Assembly: GCF_019977295.1 (NCBI RefSeq)
Contig: NZ_AP024651.1
Coordinates: 2,542,001 to 2,606,000, forward strand
Origin: Arthrobacter sp. StoSoilB20
Lineage (GTDB): Bacteria > Actinomycetota > Actinomycetes > Actinomycetales > Micrococcaceae
Direction: 5' to 3'
DNA: 64,000 nt
Positions 63,228-64,000 of the stretch are shown piece after piece. The first letter of the stretch is position 1. Each line of letters starts with the position of its first letter. The translations under genes were made by a program, and so were the position numbers. The notes below the pieces were generated by a model. It was given only the letters and a program-made list of their open reading frames with translations. It had not been told where the DNA came from and ran no database searches.

Positions 63228-64000
63228 TCAGGGGCCCGTAGGAGCCGCCGGCACTGATGCCTTGCCGGCGACGTTCTTGAAATAGTGCTCCAGGTCCTCA
63301 AGAGTCTTGTCCTTGGTTTCCGGGATGAACTTCGCGGCAAAGGTGATGGCAGCGACGCCGAGCACCGCAAAGACGAAGAAGGTATTCGAAAGACCAATAG
63401 CCGCCAGGAGCTGGGGGAAGCCAAAGCCCACCAGGAAGTTGACTATCCACAAAACAAAGGCAGAAGCTCCCATGCCCAGACCTCGGATCTTGAGGGGGAA
63501 GATTTCCGAGAGCATCAGCCACGTAACCGGGGAAATCGCACCCTGCTGGAACGCGAGGAAGGTGACCGTCAAGGCCAGGATGACAAACCCGCGCGCAGTC
63601 CCTTCAGGAAGCACCAAGGAGAAGATCCCAATGAGCAGGAGGGCAGTTGTAGTGCCGATCTGCCCGGTAATGAGCATTTTCCGCCGGCCGACCTTCCCCA
63701 GGAGCCAGATCCCTGCAAATGTTGCCAGGACGGAGATGACGCCGTTGGCAATATTCGCCGTCAGGGCAGCCTCCCGCCCAAATCCTGATTCCGCCAGTAT
63801 CTGGGTGCCGTAGTACATGATCGAGTTCACGCCGGTAATTTGCTGGATCACAGCCAAGCCAAGGCCCACCACGAAAATCCTGCGGAGCCAAGGAATGCCC
63901 AGGTCCTTCCATGAACCCATTTTGGACTTGTAGTCCTCCACGGCCATGGCTTTGACGTCCTCGAATTCAACTCTGGCCTCTTCCTGTGACCGAATCCGCC
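63228..64000 (-). CDS. Sugar/inositol MFS transporter, C-terminal part (5' end outside window)
   Basis: The frame is open to the end of the window, so only the C-terminal 257 residues are seen. It is a sugar-porter MFS member: an intracellular loop, then AVIQQITGVNSIMYYGTQIL (the QQxTGxNxxxYY motif of helix 7), LGKVGRRKMLITGQ (GRR motif), SEIFPLKIRGLGMG (PxxxR motif) and FIPETKDKTLEDLEHYFKN (PETKxKxLE end motif). The family includes the major myo-inositol transporters IolT and IolT1. With the ABC importer next to it, inositol is the likely substrate, but this is inferred. Confidence 0.88.
   Translation of the reverse strand, partial: RIRSQEEARVEFEDVKAMAVEDYKSKMGSWKDLGIPWLRRIFVVGLGLAVIQQITGVNSIMYYGTQILAESGFGREAALTANIANGVISVLATFAGIWLLGKVGRRKMLITGQIGTTTALLLIGIFSLVLPEGTARGFVILALTVTFLAFQQGAISPVTWLMLSEIFPLKIRGLGMGASAFVLWIVNFLVGFGFPQLLAAIGLSNTFFVFAVLGVAAITFAAKFIPETKDKTLEDLEHYFKNVAGKASVPAAPTGP

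Overview
The window looks like chromosomal DNA of a high-G+C actinobacterium of the Arthrobacter/Paenarthrobacter group. The evidence is the mycothiol ligase MshC, a complete Pup-proteasome locus, RbpA, a polyprenol-phosphate mannose synthase, a naturally fused PafBC regulator, an RmlC-RmlD fusion, and many GTG starts with apparently leaderless promoters. Genes are densely packed on both strands. I saw no rRNA, tRNA, CRISPR array, insertion sequence or phage gene.

Layout. (1) 1-9125, plus strand: the distal part of an exopolysaccharide/cell-surface glycan operon. It holds a GT2 (cut by the window edge), a Wzx-type flippase, a DUF6492-like protein, a WsaF-like rhamnosyltransferase, an O-antigen ligase/polymerase-like protein, a Wzz-like protein, a GT4 and a secreted hydrolase-like protein. 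Most starts overlap the previous stop by 4 bases. (2) 9126-15499: a giant GT26-GT2-GT2 fusion and the dTDP-rhamnose genes (rmlCD fused, rmlB, and divergent rmlA), which supply activated rhamnose for region 1. (3) 15507-20449: aldo/keto reductase, uppP, mshC, PAC2 protein and HAD phosphatase. (4) 20450-33315: the pupylation/proteasome locus: M50 protease, trmI, arc, dop, pup, prcB, prcA, pafA, two FKBP-type isomerases and fused pafBC. (5) 33325-40712: a small membrane protein, tatA, tatC, a Ski2/Mtr4-like helicase (helY), an amidohydrolase, a 437-base gene-free region and ppm1. (6) 40856-47146: rbpA, SPFH and NfeD proteins, an RlmA-like methyltransferase, an S9 peptidase, peptide deformylase and an NTF2-like protein. 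(7) 47147-54544: a type III polyketide synthase - methyltransferase - flavin monooxygenase cluster, divergent from a short UvrA-type ATPase. Next come a flavin monooxygenase gene interrupted by an in-frame TGA and its divergent MarR regulator. (8) 54987-64000: inositol-related genes: a GntR regulator, iolB, a six-gene minus-strand operon (binding protein, permease, ATPase and three Gfo/Idh/MocA dehydrogenases) and a sugar/inositol MFS transporter cut by the window edge.

How the genes work together. Regions 1 and 2 form one surface-polysaccharide pathway: nucleotide sugar supply, glycosyl transfer, flipping, polymerisation and length control. UppP recycles the lipid carrier. Region 4 tags proteins with Pup and degrades them; PafBC is the DNA-damage regulator usually linked to that locus. 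Region 8 imports and oxidises inositol or related polyols.

Most interesting signals: a repeated TANNNT-6/7/8 nt-start codon arrangement at 14 genes, stem-loops on both sides of pup, a perfect MarR operator-like palindrome, the type III PKS cluster, the in-frame stop in the monooxygenase, a promoter-bearing gene-free region before ppm1, and the three-domain glycosyltransferase with a duplicated linker. I found no clearly new system; the families are recognisable, but several arrangements merit a check.
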